Shown: piece by piece, positions 56,228-64,000 of the stretch
Numbering within the stretch: the stretch's first letter is position 1
Layout of the letters: every line of letters begins with the position of its first letter
Assembly (NCBI RefSeq): GCF_003194585.1
Contig: NZ_QHKZ01000002.1
Coordinates: 124,001-188,000 of the forward strand
Length of the DNA: 64,000 nucleotides
Source: Nocardioides daejeonensis
Lineage (GTDB): Bacteria; Actinomycetota; Actinomycetes; Propionibacteriales; Nocardioidaceae
Direction of reading: 5' to 3'
Program-made: the position numbers and the translations under genes
The notes under the pieces: generated by a model
What the model was told of the DNA's origin: nothing
The model's database searches: none
Seen by the model: the letters and a program-made list of their open reading frames with translations, nothing else

Positions 56228-58084
56228 TCAGGCGTACATGGAGTCGATCAGCTGCTGGTTGTTGCTCTCCACGACGTTCCGCTTCACCTTCAGCGACGGC
56301 GTCAGCTCACCCGACTCCACCGAGAGGTCGTGGTCGAGGATCGCGTGCTTCTTGATGGTCTCCCAGCGGTTCAGGTCCTGGTTGAGCTCGTCGATGTAGC
56401 CCGCCACCATCGCCTTCACCCGGTCGCTGTTGACGATCTCGGTGTAGGTCGCGCCCTCCATGCCGTTCTCCTTGGCCCAGTCGGCCATGGCGTCCGGGTC
56501 GAGGGTGACGAGCGCAACGACGTAGTTGCGCTCGGCACCGAAGACCATGAACTGGCTGGCGTAGGGGCAGATGACCTTGAACTTGGCCTCCATCGCGGGC
56601 GGGGCGATGTACTTGCCACCGGAGGTCTTGAAGAGCTCCTTGATCCGGCCCGTGATCCGCAGGAACCCGTCGGCGTCGAGTGAGCCCTTGTCACCGGTGC
56701 GGAACCAGCCGTCGTCGGTGAGCGCCTTCGCGGTCTCCTCGGGCAGGTTGTGGTAGCCCTCCATCACGCCCGGACCCTTGATCCACACCTCACCTTCGGT
56801 GGCGTCGCTCCCCTGCTCGTCGACGACCCGCACCTCACTGCCGGTGAAGACCGGCCCGACGGTGCCGAACTTGTACTGGTCGGGGTGGTTGACGAACGAT
56901 CCGGCAGAGGTCTCGGTGAGGCCGTAGCCCTCGAGCACCACGATGCCGGCGGCGTGGAACCACTCGGCGACATCCTTGTTGAGGGCAGCGGCACCGGAGA
57001 TGAAGAAGCGCACCCGGCCACCGAAGCGGTCCCGGACCTTGGAGAAGACGAGCTTGTCGAAGAGACCGTGCTGGAGCTTCAACGGCAGCGGCACGGAGGC
57101 GCCACGGGCGTTGAGCTCGTCGACCTTGCGACCGACCTCGAAGGCCTTGTTGAAGATCTTCTCCTTGAGCCCGCCCTCGGCCTCCTGCATGGTGATGATC
57201 TTGGCGTAGGCCTTCTCGAAGATGCGGGGGGCAGCACCCATGAAGGTGGGCCGGACGATCGCGAGGTTGTCGATGATCTTGTCGATCCGGCCGTCGACGG
57301 CGGTGGCGAAGCCGCAGGCCATCTGCGTGGAGAGCAGCACCTTGCCGAACGAGTGCGCCATCGGCAGCCACAGGAACTGGAGGTCGGTCTCGTCGAGGAT
57401 CCCCTGGTTGCGGATCGCCTCGCCCTCGTAGACCCATGAGCTGTGCCGGAGTCGGACGCCCTTCGGTCGCCCCGTGGTGCCCGACGTGTAGATCAGGGTC
57501 GCCAGCTGGTCGGGGCGGATCGCCTCGGCGTGCTCTTCGATGGTGCCGGGGTGCTCGGCCAGGTAGGACTCGCCGAGCCGGGCGAGATCGTCGAGGCCGA
57601 TCACCCAGTCGCCGTCCGTCGTACCGTCGAAGACGACCACCTTCTGGAGGTTGGGCAGGTCGCCGCGGTGCTCGAGCAGCTTCGCGACCTGGGTGTCGTC
57701 CTCCGCGAAGACGATCCGCGACTCGGAGTCGCCGAGGATGTAGGCCGTGTCACCGGCGTGCGTGCTCGGATAGACGGTCGTGGTCGCACCGCCGGCCACC
57801 ATGACGGCCAAGTCGGCCAGGATCCACTCGAAGCGGGTTCCCGAGAGAATGCCGATCCGCTGCTCGGGCTCGATACCGAGCGCCAACAGGCCGGCAGCCA
57901 GCGTGGTGACGCGGTCTCCGGTCTGCTGCCAGGTCACCGACTCCCAACCCTCCCCCCTGGGGAAGCGGAAGGCTTCGGCAGGACCCGAGGCCCGTACCCG
58001 ATCGAGGAACTGAACTGCCACGTTGCGCGGCATCGAGTCGATGAAGGAAGCATCGTGATTGATCGGCATTCGGCTCATGCTCAT
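56228..58084 (-). CDS. Long-chain acyl-CoA synthetase (AMP-binding, FadD15/FACS type)
   Basis: 618 residues from ATG 58084; GTG 58126 is an alternative start. The AMP-binding P-loop is TLIYTSGTTGRPKGVRLRH. VLEGYGLTETSAG, DGWFRTGDKGSLDADGFLRI and the final acyl-AMP hinge GRIKELFKTSGGKYIAPPAME follow, the pattern of long-chain fatty-acid CoA ligases that activate fatty acids through acyl-AMP. The length and the AEGGLKEKIFNKAFEVGRK insert match the FadD15-like group. It is transcribed alone and ends at a hairpin. A TAGGTT -10 candidate lies at about 58142-58137. Confidence 0.92.
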   Translation of the reverse strand: MSMSRMPINHDASFIDSMPRNVAVQFLDRVRASGPAEAFRFPRGEGWESVTWQQTGDRVTTLAAGLLALGIEPEQRIGILSGTRFEWILADLAVMVAGGATTTVYPSTHAGDTAYILGDSESRIVFAEDDTQVAKLLEHRGDLPNLQKVVVFDGTTDGDWVIGLDDLARLGESYLAEHPGTIEEHAEAIRPDQLATLIYTSGTTGRPKGVRLRHSSWVYEGEAIRNQGILDETDLQFLWLPMAHSFGKVLLSTQMACGFATAVDGRIDKIIDNLAIVRPTFMGAAPRIFEKAYAKIITMQEAEGGLKEKIFNKAFEVGRKVDELNARGASVPLPLKLQHGLFDKLVFSKVRDRFGGRVRFFISGAAALNKDVAEWFHAAGIVVLEGYGLTETSAGSFVNHPDQYKFGTVGPVFTGSEVRVVDEQGSDATEGEVWIKGPGVMEGYHNLPEETAKALTDDGWFRTGDKGSLDADGFLRITGRIKELFKTSGGKYIAPPAMEAKFKVICPYASQFMVFGAERNYVVALVTLDPDAMADWAKENGMEGATYTEIVNSDRVKAMVAGYIDELNQDLNRWETIKKHAILDHDLSVESGELTPSLKVKRNVVESNNQQLIDSMYA

Positions 58085-58274
58085 TTCGTTTTTCGGCGGT
58101 GGGCTCTGACCACGCGGAACTGACACTCCAGCACGTAACCTAGATCACGCGGGCTACCCGCCGGTAAGAAACGCGCGAGATCCCACCGAACGGACGTGCC
58201 CGAGCCGGCCACGACACAACGAAAACCCGCACGTTCTTCCAGTGAGCGGGACAACGCCCGACTGCGAGTCTCAT

Positions 58275-58289
58275 CACGTCCTTAACGTG
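58275..58289 (+). promoter_or_regulatory. Inverted repeat upstream of the solute-binding protein gene
   Basis: CACGT (58275-58279) and ACGTG (58285-58289) with a 5-base spacer, about 55 bases before the ATG at 58346. It is the only clear symmetric element in the 219-base divergent gap and could be an operator. Confidence 0.35.
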
Positions 58290-58345
58290 ACCGCCGACAC
58301 TCGCCGTTCGGGACTGCCCGAGCGGCACCAGCTCATGGAGGACTC

Positions 58346-59962
58346 ATGCTGAACCGCACCGCGACGCGGACCCGCGTCGCCGTTGCTCTGATGGCCGGCG
58401 CGTTGCTGATCACCGGCTGTGCCAACTCGGGTGGCGACGACAAGAAGGATGGCGCCGGCAACGGTGGCATGACCAAGGAGGAGATCTACGTCCAGGGCGT
58501 AGTCGGCGACACCGCCGCTGGCGAGCCGAAGAAGGGCGGCACCCTCGAGGTCGTCGACTACGGCGAGGCGCGGAGCCTCGACCCGACCAAGACCATCCCG
58601 AACGGCGCCGTGGGCGGCAACGCGCTGGCCGCCGTCTACGACACGCTGATGCGCTACGACACCACCCAGGGCACCTACACCCCGGCCCTGGCCGAGTCGC
58701 TGGAGACCCAGGACGACATCACCTGGACCCTCAAGCTGCGCGCCGGCGCCAAGTTCTCCGACGGCACGCCGGTCGACTCCGCCGCCGTGCTGGGCAGCAT
58801 CGGCTACTTCATGGCGAACCGCGGCTTCAACGTCGCCGTCCTCGCCGCGAACATCAAGGACATGAAGCCGCAGGGCGCCGACACCGTCGTCTTCACCCTC
58901 AACAAGCCCTGGGCCTCCTTCCCGATGATGCTCACCTCCGGCGCCGGCATGATCGTCGCCCCGGCGGCCATCAAGGGCGGGCCCGACAAGTTCAAGCCGA
59001 TCGGCGCGGGCCCCTTCACGTTCGAGAGCTACAAGCCCGCCGAGGAGCTCGTGCTCGCCCGCAACGACGACTACTACGGTGACAAGGCCCACCTCGACAA
59101 GATCCGCTTCACCTGGATCCAGGCGGACCAGGCCAAGTACGACGCCCTCAAGGCCGGCGACGTCGACGTGATCAGCGTCCGCGCCGCCGCGGTGCTGGAG
59201 GAGTCCCGCAAGGCCGGCTGGTCGGGGATCATGAACCCGGTGGGCAACGGCTCCACCATCTGGATCAACAACCGCGAGGGACGTCCCGGCGAGGACGTGC
59301 GGATCCGCCAGGCCATCAACGCCGCGATCGACCCGCAGGTCTTCCTCGACCGCACCCAGAAGGGCGCCGGCCTGGCCTCGCGCAACATCTACAGCCACGC
59401 CTACCCCTACTTCAAGGACGTCGACACCGCCGACTACGACCCGGAGCTCGCCAAGAAGCTCGTGACCGAGGCCAAGGCCGACGGTGCAGACACCTCGCTG
59501 AGCTACATCGGCCAGTCGGACCAGGTCTCGCAGACCGCCGCGGTCACCGTCGAGGCGATGCTCGAGGCCGTCGGCTTCGACGTCGAGCTGGAGCTCCTGC
59601 GCGACGTGACCGAGCAGACCAACCGTCTCTACGTCAGCCACGACTTCGACCTGGCGCTGGGCGCGATGAGCATCGCCGAGGACCCGTACACCAGCCTGGC
59701 GAACAACATCTACAGCACGTCGCCGTCGAACCCGGCCGGCTACAACAACCCGGAGATGGACAAGCTGATCGACGACCTGCAGTCCAAGCAGCCGGCAGCC
59801 GCCATCGACACCCTGCAGCAGATCAACGAGCTGTGGCAGCAGGACGTCCCGGGCGTCGCCATGGCCGAGGCTGGCTTCTTCTCCCCGTGGCAGAAGACCG
59901 TGCACGGCATCGTGCCCACCTCGCAGAACATCATGCTGTACGGCGCGGCTTGGAAGGAGTGA
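58346..59962 (+). CDS. Oligopeptide/nickel-type solute-binding lipoprotein (SBP_bac_5)
   Basis: 538 residues. The lipobox LLITGC gives Cys 25, and an Asp/Lys/Gly-rich linker follows. The family 5 binding domain shows GGTLEVVDYGEARSLDPTKT, DTLMRYD, LRAGAKFSDGTPVDSAAVL, GAGPFTFESYKPAEEL and ARNDDYYG, all typical of DppA/OppA proteins. It would capture peptides or similar solutes outside the membrane. No permease or ATPase gene is beside it; the transcript starts after GGAGG and ends at a strong hairpin, so it is an orphan binding protein serving a transporter encoded elsewhere. Confidence 0.93.
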   Translation: MLNRTATRTRVAVALMAGALLITGCANSGGDDKKDGAGNGGMTKEEIYVQGVVGDTAAGEPKKGGTLEVVDYGEARSLDPTKTIPNGAVGGNALAAVYDTLMRYDTTQGTYTPALAESLETQDDITWTLKLRAGAKFSDGTPVDSAAVLGSIGYFMANRGFNVAVLAANIKDMKPQGADTVVFTLNKPWASFPMMLTSGAGMIVAPAAIKGGPDKFKPIGAGPFTFESYKPAEELVLARNDDYYGDKAHLDKIRFTWIQADQAKYDALKAGDVDVISVRAAAVLEESRKAGWSGIMNPVGNGSTIWINNREGRPGEDVRIRQAINAAIDPQVFLDRTQKGAGLASRNIYSHAYPYFKDVDTADYDPELAKKLVTEAKADGADTSLSYIGQSDQVSQTAAVTVEAMLEAVGFDVELELLRDVTEQTNRLYVSHDFDLALGAMSIAEDPYTSLANNIYSTSPSNPAGYNNPEMDKLIDDLQSKQPAAAIDTLQQINELWQQDVPGVAMAEAGFFSPWQKTVHGIVPTSQNIMLYGAAWKE

Positions 59963-59994
59963 CCCTCCTCCCCCGCCCTTGAGGTGAACGGCGG

Positions 59995-60027
59995 AACGGC
60001 GCCCGACCCACCCGGTCGGGCGCCGTT
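59995..60027 (+). terminator. Terminator of the solute-binding protein gene
   Basis: A perfect 14-bp stem (59995-60008 with 60014-60027), 5-base loop, ending GCCGTTT; 33 bases past the stop. Confidence 0.88.
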
Positions 60028-60189
60028 TCGCATCTCCGTCGGTCATCGAGGTCCGGCTGTGAAGTGACGTTGATCCCGTCATGCTTGCCACTACCTCGCC
60101 GGTGTGCCCATCGGCGGTATGCGACTACACCGCGACCCAGCCTGGGCCACCGCGCCGAGGTGAGGCCGCAGTTCCAGCGCCAAATACAC

Positions 60190-60227
60190 GGCCGGGCCCG
60201 CTGGAACCAGTTCCAGCGAGCCCGGCC
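60190..60227 (-). terminator. Terminator of the sulfatase operon
   Basis: A 17-bp stem with one mismatch (60190-60206 with 60211-60227) and a CCAG loop, 19 bases past the sulfatase stop on the minus strand. Confidence 0.8.
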
Positions 60228-60245
60228 ACAACACCGGTGCCGAAG

Positions 60246-62420
60246 TCAGCCGTCCAGCTCGAGGTCGACGCGGAGCACTCGGCCGTCCCGGAACGGGAAG
60301 TCGACCGGGTGGTCCCCCACCGGCGATCCGGTGGTGCAGCCGATGTCGAACGTCTCGTCGATGGAGAAGACCGCCGGCGGTGTCGCCCGGACCCGAGCGC
60401 TCCCGGCCGACTCGCCATCGACCACCAGACTGAGCGTCGCGGGCCGGGCGAAGCCAGGTCCCTCGTAGGCGAAGACGACCTCGACCAGGTGCTCACCCGG
60501 GTCGAGCGACTTGCCCCTCACCTCGACCCGATCGATCTCGAACGTCCGGTAGGTCAACACCGGCCGCCGCTCCGGGTCGATCCACAGGGACCATCCTGCG
60601 GCACGACCTCCCATCGTCGCGACGACACCACGAACCTCCGGCCCGGCGTCGAGGCGTGCCGCGAGGTGCCAGGAGCGTCCGACCAGCCGGGGCGCCTGCT
60701 CCTCCGGCATGCCGACCATGCCTTCGTAGAAGGTGAAGCTGGTCCGTCCCTCGCTCAGGTTGGGCAGTGTCCGGGGCCGGCGGATCCGGGCATCCTGCAA
60801 CGGCAGGATGCCCACGCGGCCGGCCTCGTCCTCGAACAATGCCGTCAGCTCGGCAAGCAGCTGCGGGTGGTCGGCTGAGACATCATGGGCCTGGCTGAAG
60901 TCGGCGCCGAGGTCGTAGAGCTCCCAGACGTCCTCGTCGAACGACCGCTGCTCTCCCGGCAGTCCGACGGTCCACGGAACCCCGCCGTGGTGCGCCGACG
61001 CCATCCATCCGTCGCGATAGACCGACCGATGACCGTTCACCTCGAAGTACTGCACTCGATGGTGCTCATCAGCATCCGCACTGGAGAACGACGGCACCAG
61101 GCTCGTCCCGTCCATCGGCAGCTGGCGTACGCCGTCGACATACTCGGGAGCCTCGACTCCGGCCACCTCCAAGAAGGTCGGCGCCAGGTCGTTGACGTGA
61201 CCGAACTGGCTCCGCCACTCCCCGGCGCCGCCGATCCCGGCTGGCCAGGAGACCACCATCGGGTTGCGGGTGCCGCCAAGGTGCGAGGCGACCTGCTTCA
61301 TCCACTGGAACGGCGTGGTCATCGCCCACGCCCAGCCTGCCGGGTACTGCGCGTAGGAGTCGGCGGTGCCGATCCGGTCAAGCGCGTCCCTCCGCAGCTC
61401 GGTGGACTCGGCGAGCCCTTGGAGCGTCCCCATGTAGTTGAGCGCTCCCGACGGGCCGCCCTCCGCGCTGCTGCCGTTGTCGCCGACGACGTAGCAGAAG
61501 AGGGTGTTGTCGAACTGGCCGCTCTCCTCCAGCTCGTCGACGAGCCGACCGAGGTGAGTGTCGGTGTGCTCGAGGAAGCCGGCGTAGACCTCCATCAGCC
61601 GCGCGGCGACGGTGCGCTCGTCCTCGCTGAGGGTCTCCCACGCCGGGATCTCCTCGGGTCGCGGCGTCAGGCCGGTGCCCTCGGGGATCACGCCGTCAGC
61701 CAGCTGCCGGCTCCAGGTCTGGGTGCGGACGGCATCCCAGCCCTGGTCGAAGGAGCCCGCGTACTTCTCCCGCCACCCCGCCGGAACGTGCAGGGGCGCG
61801 TGTGTGGCGCCGGGCGGCAGGTAGAGGAAGAACGGCCGGCCCGGCGTCATGGCCCGTTGCACCCGGATCCACTCGATCGCCTTGTCGACCAGATCCTCGG
61901 TCAGGTGATAGTCGTCCCGGTCGGGCCGATGGACGGGCCGGGTGCCCTCGTAGAGGGTCGGCTCGAACTGATGCGTCTCGCCGCCGAGGAACCCGTAGAA
62001 GTGGTCGAAGCCACGGCCGGTCGGCCAGCGGTCGAAGGGACCCGCCTGCGAGCTCTCCCACGTAGGTGCCAGATGCCACTTGCCGATGCAGGCGGTGCTG
62101 TAGCCGGCTCCTGAGAGCATCCGGGCGACCGTGGCGGTCTCGTCACGCAGCACCCCGCGATAGGCAGGGTGGTCGAAGGCCGAGTTCAAGACGGTGCCTA
62201 CGCCGGTGACGTGGGCGTCACGGCCGGTCAGCAGCGAGGCGCGGGTCGGCGAGCAGATCGCCGTGGTGTGGAAGCGGTTGTAGCGCAGGCCGCGGCTGGC
62301 AAGCCTGTCGAGCGTCGGCGTGTGCACCGGCCCACCGAAGGTCGAGGCTGCACCGAAGCCGACGTCGTCGAGCAGGACGACGACGATGTTGGGGCGCCCC
62401 TCAGGCTGCCGCGCGTTCAT
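60246..62420 (-). CDS. Arylsulfatase-family sulfatase
   Basis: 724 residues, no signal peptide. Asp 18-Asp 19 in VVVLLDDVGFG bind calcium, and CSPTRASLLTGR (Cys 56, Pro 58, Arg 60) is the CxPxR signature whose Cys is oxidised to formylglycine. GKWHLAPTWES and the late VVGDNGSSAEGG supply further active-site residues. A C-terminal region of about 200 residues (from about 520) goes beyond the usual fold and ends in a beta-rich stretch. It hydrolyses a sulfate ester, probably in the cytoplasm. ATG 62420 overlaps the MBL gene stop (ATGA), so the two are translated together. Confidence 0.92.
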   Translation of the reverse strand: MNARQPEGRPNIVVVLLDDVGFGAASTFGGPVHTPTLDRLASRGLRYNRFHTTAICSPTRASLLTGRDAHVTGVGTVLNSAFDHPAYRGVLRDETATVARMLSGAGYSTACIGKWHLAPTWESSQAGPFDRWPTGRGFDHFYGFLGGETHQFEPTLYEGTRPVHRPDRDDYHLTEDLVDKAIEWIRVQRAMTPGRPFFLYLPPGATHAPLHVPAGWREKYAGSFDQGWDAVRTQTWSRQLADGVIPEGTGLTPRPEEIPAWETLSEDERTVAARLMEVYAGFLEHTDTHLGRLVDELEESGQFDNTLFCYVVGDNGSSAEGGPSGALNYMGTLQGLAESTELRRDALDRIGTADSYAQYPAGWAWAMTTPFQWMKQVASHLGGTRNPMVVSWPAGIGGAGEWRSQFGHVNDLAPTFLEVAGVEAPEYVDGVRQLPMDGTSLVPSFSSADADEHHRVQYFEVNGHRSVYRDGWMASAHHGGVPWTVGLPGEQRSFDEDVWELYDLGADFSQAHDVSADHPQLLAELTALFEDEAGRVGILPLQDARIRRPRTLPNLSEGRTSFTFYEGMVGMPEEQAPRLVGRSWHLAARLDAGPEVRGVVATMGGRAAGWSLWIDPERRPVLTYRTFEIDRVEVRGKSLDPGEHLVEVVFAYEGPGFARPATLSLVVDGESAGSARVRATPPAVFSIDETFDIGCTTGSPVGDHPVDFPFRDGRVLRVDLELDG

Positions 62421-63694
62421 CGGGCCGCCTGCTCTGCGTAGCGGCGGCTCCACCGCAGGCCCACCTGCGCCATGAGCCCGGGCTGCTGCTTGGCGCGCCG
62501 TTCCAGGATGTCGACGTACGCCGCCTGGGCGTCGGGGTCTGCGCGGTCGGCCCAGAACGCCCACTCGGCAAGATGGCCGGCGAGCGCCAGATCGGTCTCG
62601 GCGAGCTCCCGCGCCCGGTCGACGAGCGCCCCGATGCCGCCGGCGAGGGCAGCGATCTCTCGGGCCCGGGCGGCGTACGGCGCTGGGAGAAGGTTCGCCG
62701 GGTAGCCGTCCCACCAACCTGAGTAGCGCCGGATCACGTTGCGGCAGACGAACTCGGGCTGGTCGTAGACCGCCGGGAGCCGCGGGTGGTTGCGGAACTC
62801 GGCCGGGATCTCCAGGCTGTCGACGATCTCGTCGTGCATCAACCCGGCGTTGAGGCCGCGCAGAGTGTGGTCCACGATGTGCCGCAGATAACGGGCAAGG
62901 GTGGTGAGCTCGTCTTGGAGCTCCTCCTCACCGACGGCCAGGTCACCGTGGCCGGTGATCACCGCGAGCGGCCGCAGGGCAGCCATCTCCTCGGCGGCGT
63001 CGGCCCACTCCTCGGCGAAGCGCTGCACCTTCCGAGGGTTGCCGGCGTTGGGGAAGTAGCCGGTGAGCAGATCACCGGCCGCGATGACCCGGCGCTCCGG
63101 CGCCCAGACCCAGGTGGCGTCGTCCGTCTCACCCTTGCCGTGCCGGAGCACGAACGGCTCTCCGCCCACGGTGAGTTCCAGCGTCTCGCGGTAGGTACGC
63201 GTCGGCCAGTCGAAGTCGCTCTCCTGCTCGGCCCAGCGTCTGCCGTCAGGGCCCGGCCGCTGGCCGTTGATGTGGCCGTTGAGTCCCGCCGTCTTGATGT
63301 AGCGCCGGAAATGGGCGACGACGTTCTCATGGGCGACGATCTCGGGCCGCTCGCCCGCCTCCAGGAACGCCCAGAGCCCGAAGCAGTGGTCGCTGTGCCC
63401 GTGGGTGTAGATCACGGTGTGCAACGGCCGATCGCTGACGGAGCGTACGGCGCGCAGCAGCGACGGGCCGTCTCCGGCACATCCGGCGTCGACCATCACC
63501 AGGCCCTCGTCGGTCTCGAAAAGCCCCACGTTGACCATCCCGGGCTGGATGAACCAGGTGCGGGGAGCCACCTCGACGACGATCGGCTCCTGCTCGGCAC
63601 TGTGCTCGCGGGAGAAGATGTGCACTCCCTGAGCCGGGTTGAAAAGACCGAAGGCGGCACGCGCCGCCTTCTGCTGGTTCTCGGGGAACGCCAC
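62417..63694 (-). CDS. MBL-fold hydrolase with alkylsulfatase-type dimerisation domain
   Basis: 425 residues. The metal site THGHSDH (His 98, His 100, Asp 102, His 103) lies in an MBL fold with IAHENVV-like VAHENVVAHF, and AAGDLLTGYFPN and ITGHGDLAV supply later ligands. RNVIRRYSGWWDGYPANLLP matches the alkyl-sulfatase dimerisation domain of SdsA1-type type III sulfatases. It lacks the C-terminal SCP2-like domain and is shorter than SdsA1 (about 650). With the overlapping arylsulfatase-family gene it forms an operon likely used to break down organic sulfate esters. The start is about 35 bases from the operator palindrome. Confidence 0.85.
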   Translation of the reverse strand: MAFPENQQKAARAAFGLFNPAQGVHIFSREHSAEQEPIVVEVAPRTWFIQPGMVNVGLFETDEGLVMVDAGCAGDGPSLLRAVRSVSDRPLHTVIYTHGHSDHCFGLWAFLEAGERPEIVAHENVVAHFRRYIKTAGLNGHINGQRPGPDGRRWAEQESDFDWPTRTYRETLELTVGGEPFVLRHGKGETDDATWVWAPERRVIAAGDLLTGYFPNAGNPRKVQRFAEEWADAAEEMAALRPLAVITGHGDLAVGEEELQDELTTLARYLRHIVDHTLRGLNAGLMHDEIVDSLEIPAEFRNHPRLPAVYDQPEFVCRNVIRRYSGWWDGYPANLLPAPYAARAREIAALAGGIGALVDRARELAETDLALAGHLAEWAFWADRADPDAQAAYVDILERRAKQQPGLMAQVGLRWSRRYAEQAAR

Positions 63695-63730
63695 GGTGAC
63701 TCCTTGGTCGATGAACGGACTCCCGTGAAA

Positions 63731-63748
63731 TTAAGACACTTGTCTTAA
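63731..63748. promoter_or_regulatory. TetR-type operator palindrome
   Basis: TTAAGACACTTGTCTTAA: perfect 8-bp arms (TTAAGACA and TGTCTTAA) with a 2-base spacer, the most AT-rich spot in this gap. It lies between the divergent sulfatase operon and the TetR gene, as expected for autoregulation and operon control. Confidence 0.8.
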
Positions 63749-63778
63749 CCTCGTCAAACAGCCGTCCCGCCCAGGTAG

Positions 63779-63784
63779 TACCCT
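63779..63784 (+). promoter_or_regulatory. -10 box of the TetR gene (leaderless)
   Basis: TACCCT lies 7 bases before GTG 63792, about 30 bases beyond the palindrome, which therefore covers the expected -35 region. Confidence 0.5.
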
Positions 63785-63791
63785 CCCGGGC

Positions 63792-64000
63792 GTGACCGAC
63801 CAGCCACTCACCCGGAGCTCGACCGCACGGACGCGGATGATCGAGGTCGCCGAGCAGCTCTTCGCGGAGCGCGGCCTCGAGGGCGTCTCCCTGCGCACCG
63901 TGGGCCTGGCTGCCGGACAGCGCAACAACTCGGCCGCGCAGTACCACTTCGGCACACGCGACGGGCTCGTCGAGGCGGTGATCAGCCACCGCTCTGCGAC
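63792..64000 (+). CDS. TetR-family repressor (3' partial)
   Basis: The first 69 residues are present; the window ends within the gene. TRMIEVAEQLFAERGLEGVS and LRTVGLAAGQRNNSAAQYHF are the HTH domain of the TetR family, and FGTRDGLVEAVI is the conserved helix 4 region. It is divergent from the sulfatase operon across a strong palindrome, so it probably represses that operon and itself until an inducer, perhaps a sulfate ester or its product, binds the missing C-terminal domain. Confidence 0.9.
   Translation, partial: MTDQPLTRSSTARTRMIEVAEQLFAERGLEGVSLRTVGLAAGQRNNSAAQYHFGTRDGLVEAVISHRSA

Noticed and set aside
58274..60091. 605-codon minus-strand frame opposite the solute-binding lipoprotein
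   Set aside because: Val/Gly/Asp-rich antisense shadow that also runs across the terminator; the plus-strand gene has a lipobox and family 5 motifs.

Overview
The window is chromosomal DNA from a high-GC Gram-positive actinobacterium, most likely a member of the Nocardioidaceae (Nocardioides-like). This is inferred from the very high GC content, heavy GTG start use, an AftD-type arabinosyltransferase, PriA-type HisA, a PdtaR-type ANTAR regulator, a DUF222/HNH (13E12-like) gene, the gene order polA / thioesterase / liv operon / pdtaR / pyk / gltDB / lgt / trpABC / his, and leaderless promoters. No rRNA, CRISPR array, prophage or complete insertion sequence was seen. No stretch longer than about 300 bases lacks a gene.

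Layout. 1-11.6 kb: a cell-envelope glycoconjugate region with a GT4 glycosyltransferase (cut by the left edge), a small 49-residue membrane protein, a multi-TM GT-C-like protein, a giant AftD-like protein fused to a second membrane module, two SAM methyltransferases and a polysaccharide flippase. 11.6-15.4 kb: polA, a PaaI-type thioesterase and a GNAT acetyltransferase. 15.4-21.3 kb: a complete branched-chain amino-acid ABC transporter (livH-livM-livG-livF facing livJ, with a shared bidirectional terminator); both transcription units carry CRP/GlxR-like sites, and LivH has an unusual secreted N-terminal domain. 21.3-24.3 kb: pdtaR, tRNA-Leu(CAA), a LAGLIDADG-type gene abutting the tRNA, and pyk. 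24.4-30.6 kb: glutamate synthase gltB-gltD. 30.6-33.1 kb: a frameshifted DUF222/HNH gene, a 27-bp tandem repeat array and a VIT1/CCC1 transporter. 33.0-39.1 kb: a minus-strand run hisI - Trp-associated membrane protein - HGxxPAAW protein - DUF2752 protein - trpC - trpB - trpA - SCO1 lipoprotein - lgt. 39.2-46.7 kb: a large secreted repeat protein, a heterodimeric ABC exporter and a lipoprotein. 46.8-52.0 kb: hisD-hisC-hisB-hisH-priA-hisF. 52.1-56.2 kb: a collapsed nucleotidyltransferase next to an XRE regulator, an MBL hydrolase, a DUF3097 protein, a TM2 protein and hemW. 56.2-60.0 kb: a long-chain acyl-CoA synthetase and an orphan solute-binding lipoprotein. 60.2-64.0 kb: an arylsulfatase-family enzyme overlapping an alkylsulfatase-like MBL hydrolase, divergent from a TetR regulator (cut by the right edge) across a clear operator palindrome.

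How it works together. Most of the window is core metabolism: Trp and His synthesis (PriA probably also supplying the missing TrpF step), glutamate synthesis, glycolysis, lipoprotein maturation and DNA repair. The accessory parts are the envelope polysaccharide locus, the secreted adhesin-like protein with its neighbouring exporter, and the sulfatase module. Points most worth a second look are the AftD fusion, the LivH ectodomain with its paired CRP-like sites, the LAGLIDADG gene fused tightly behind a tRNA, the dispersed GGTCTCGACAAGCTCGACC-type repeats, the XRE/nucleotidyltransferase remnant, and the TetR-controlled sulfatase pair. Coordinates and translations were read directly; family names come from motif recognition without database searches.
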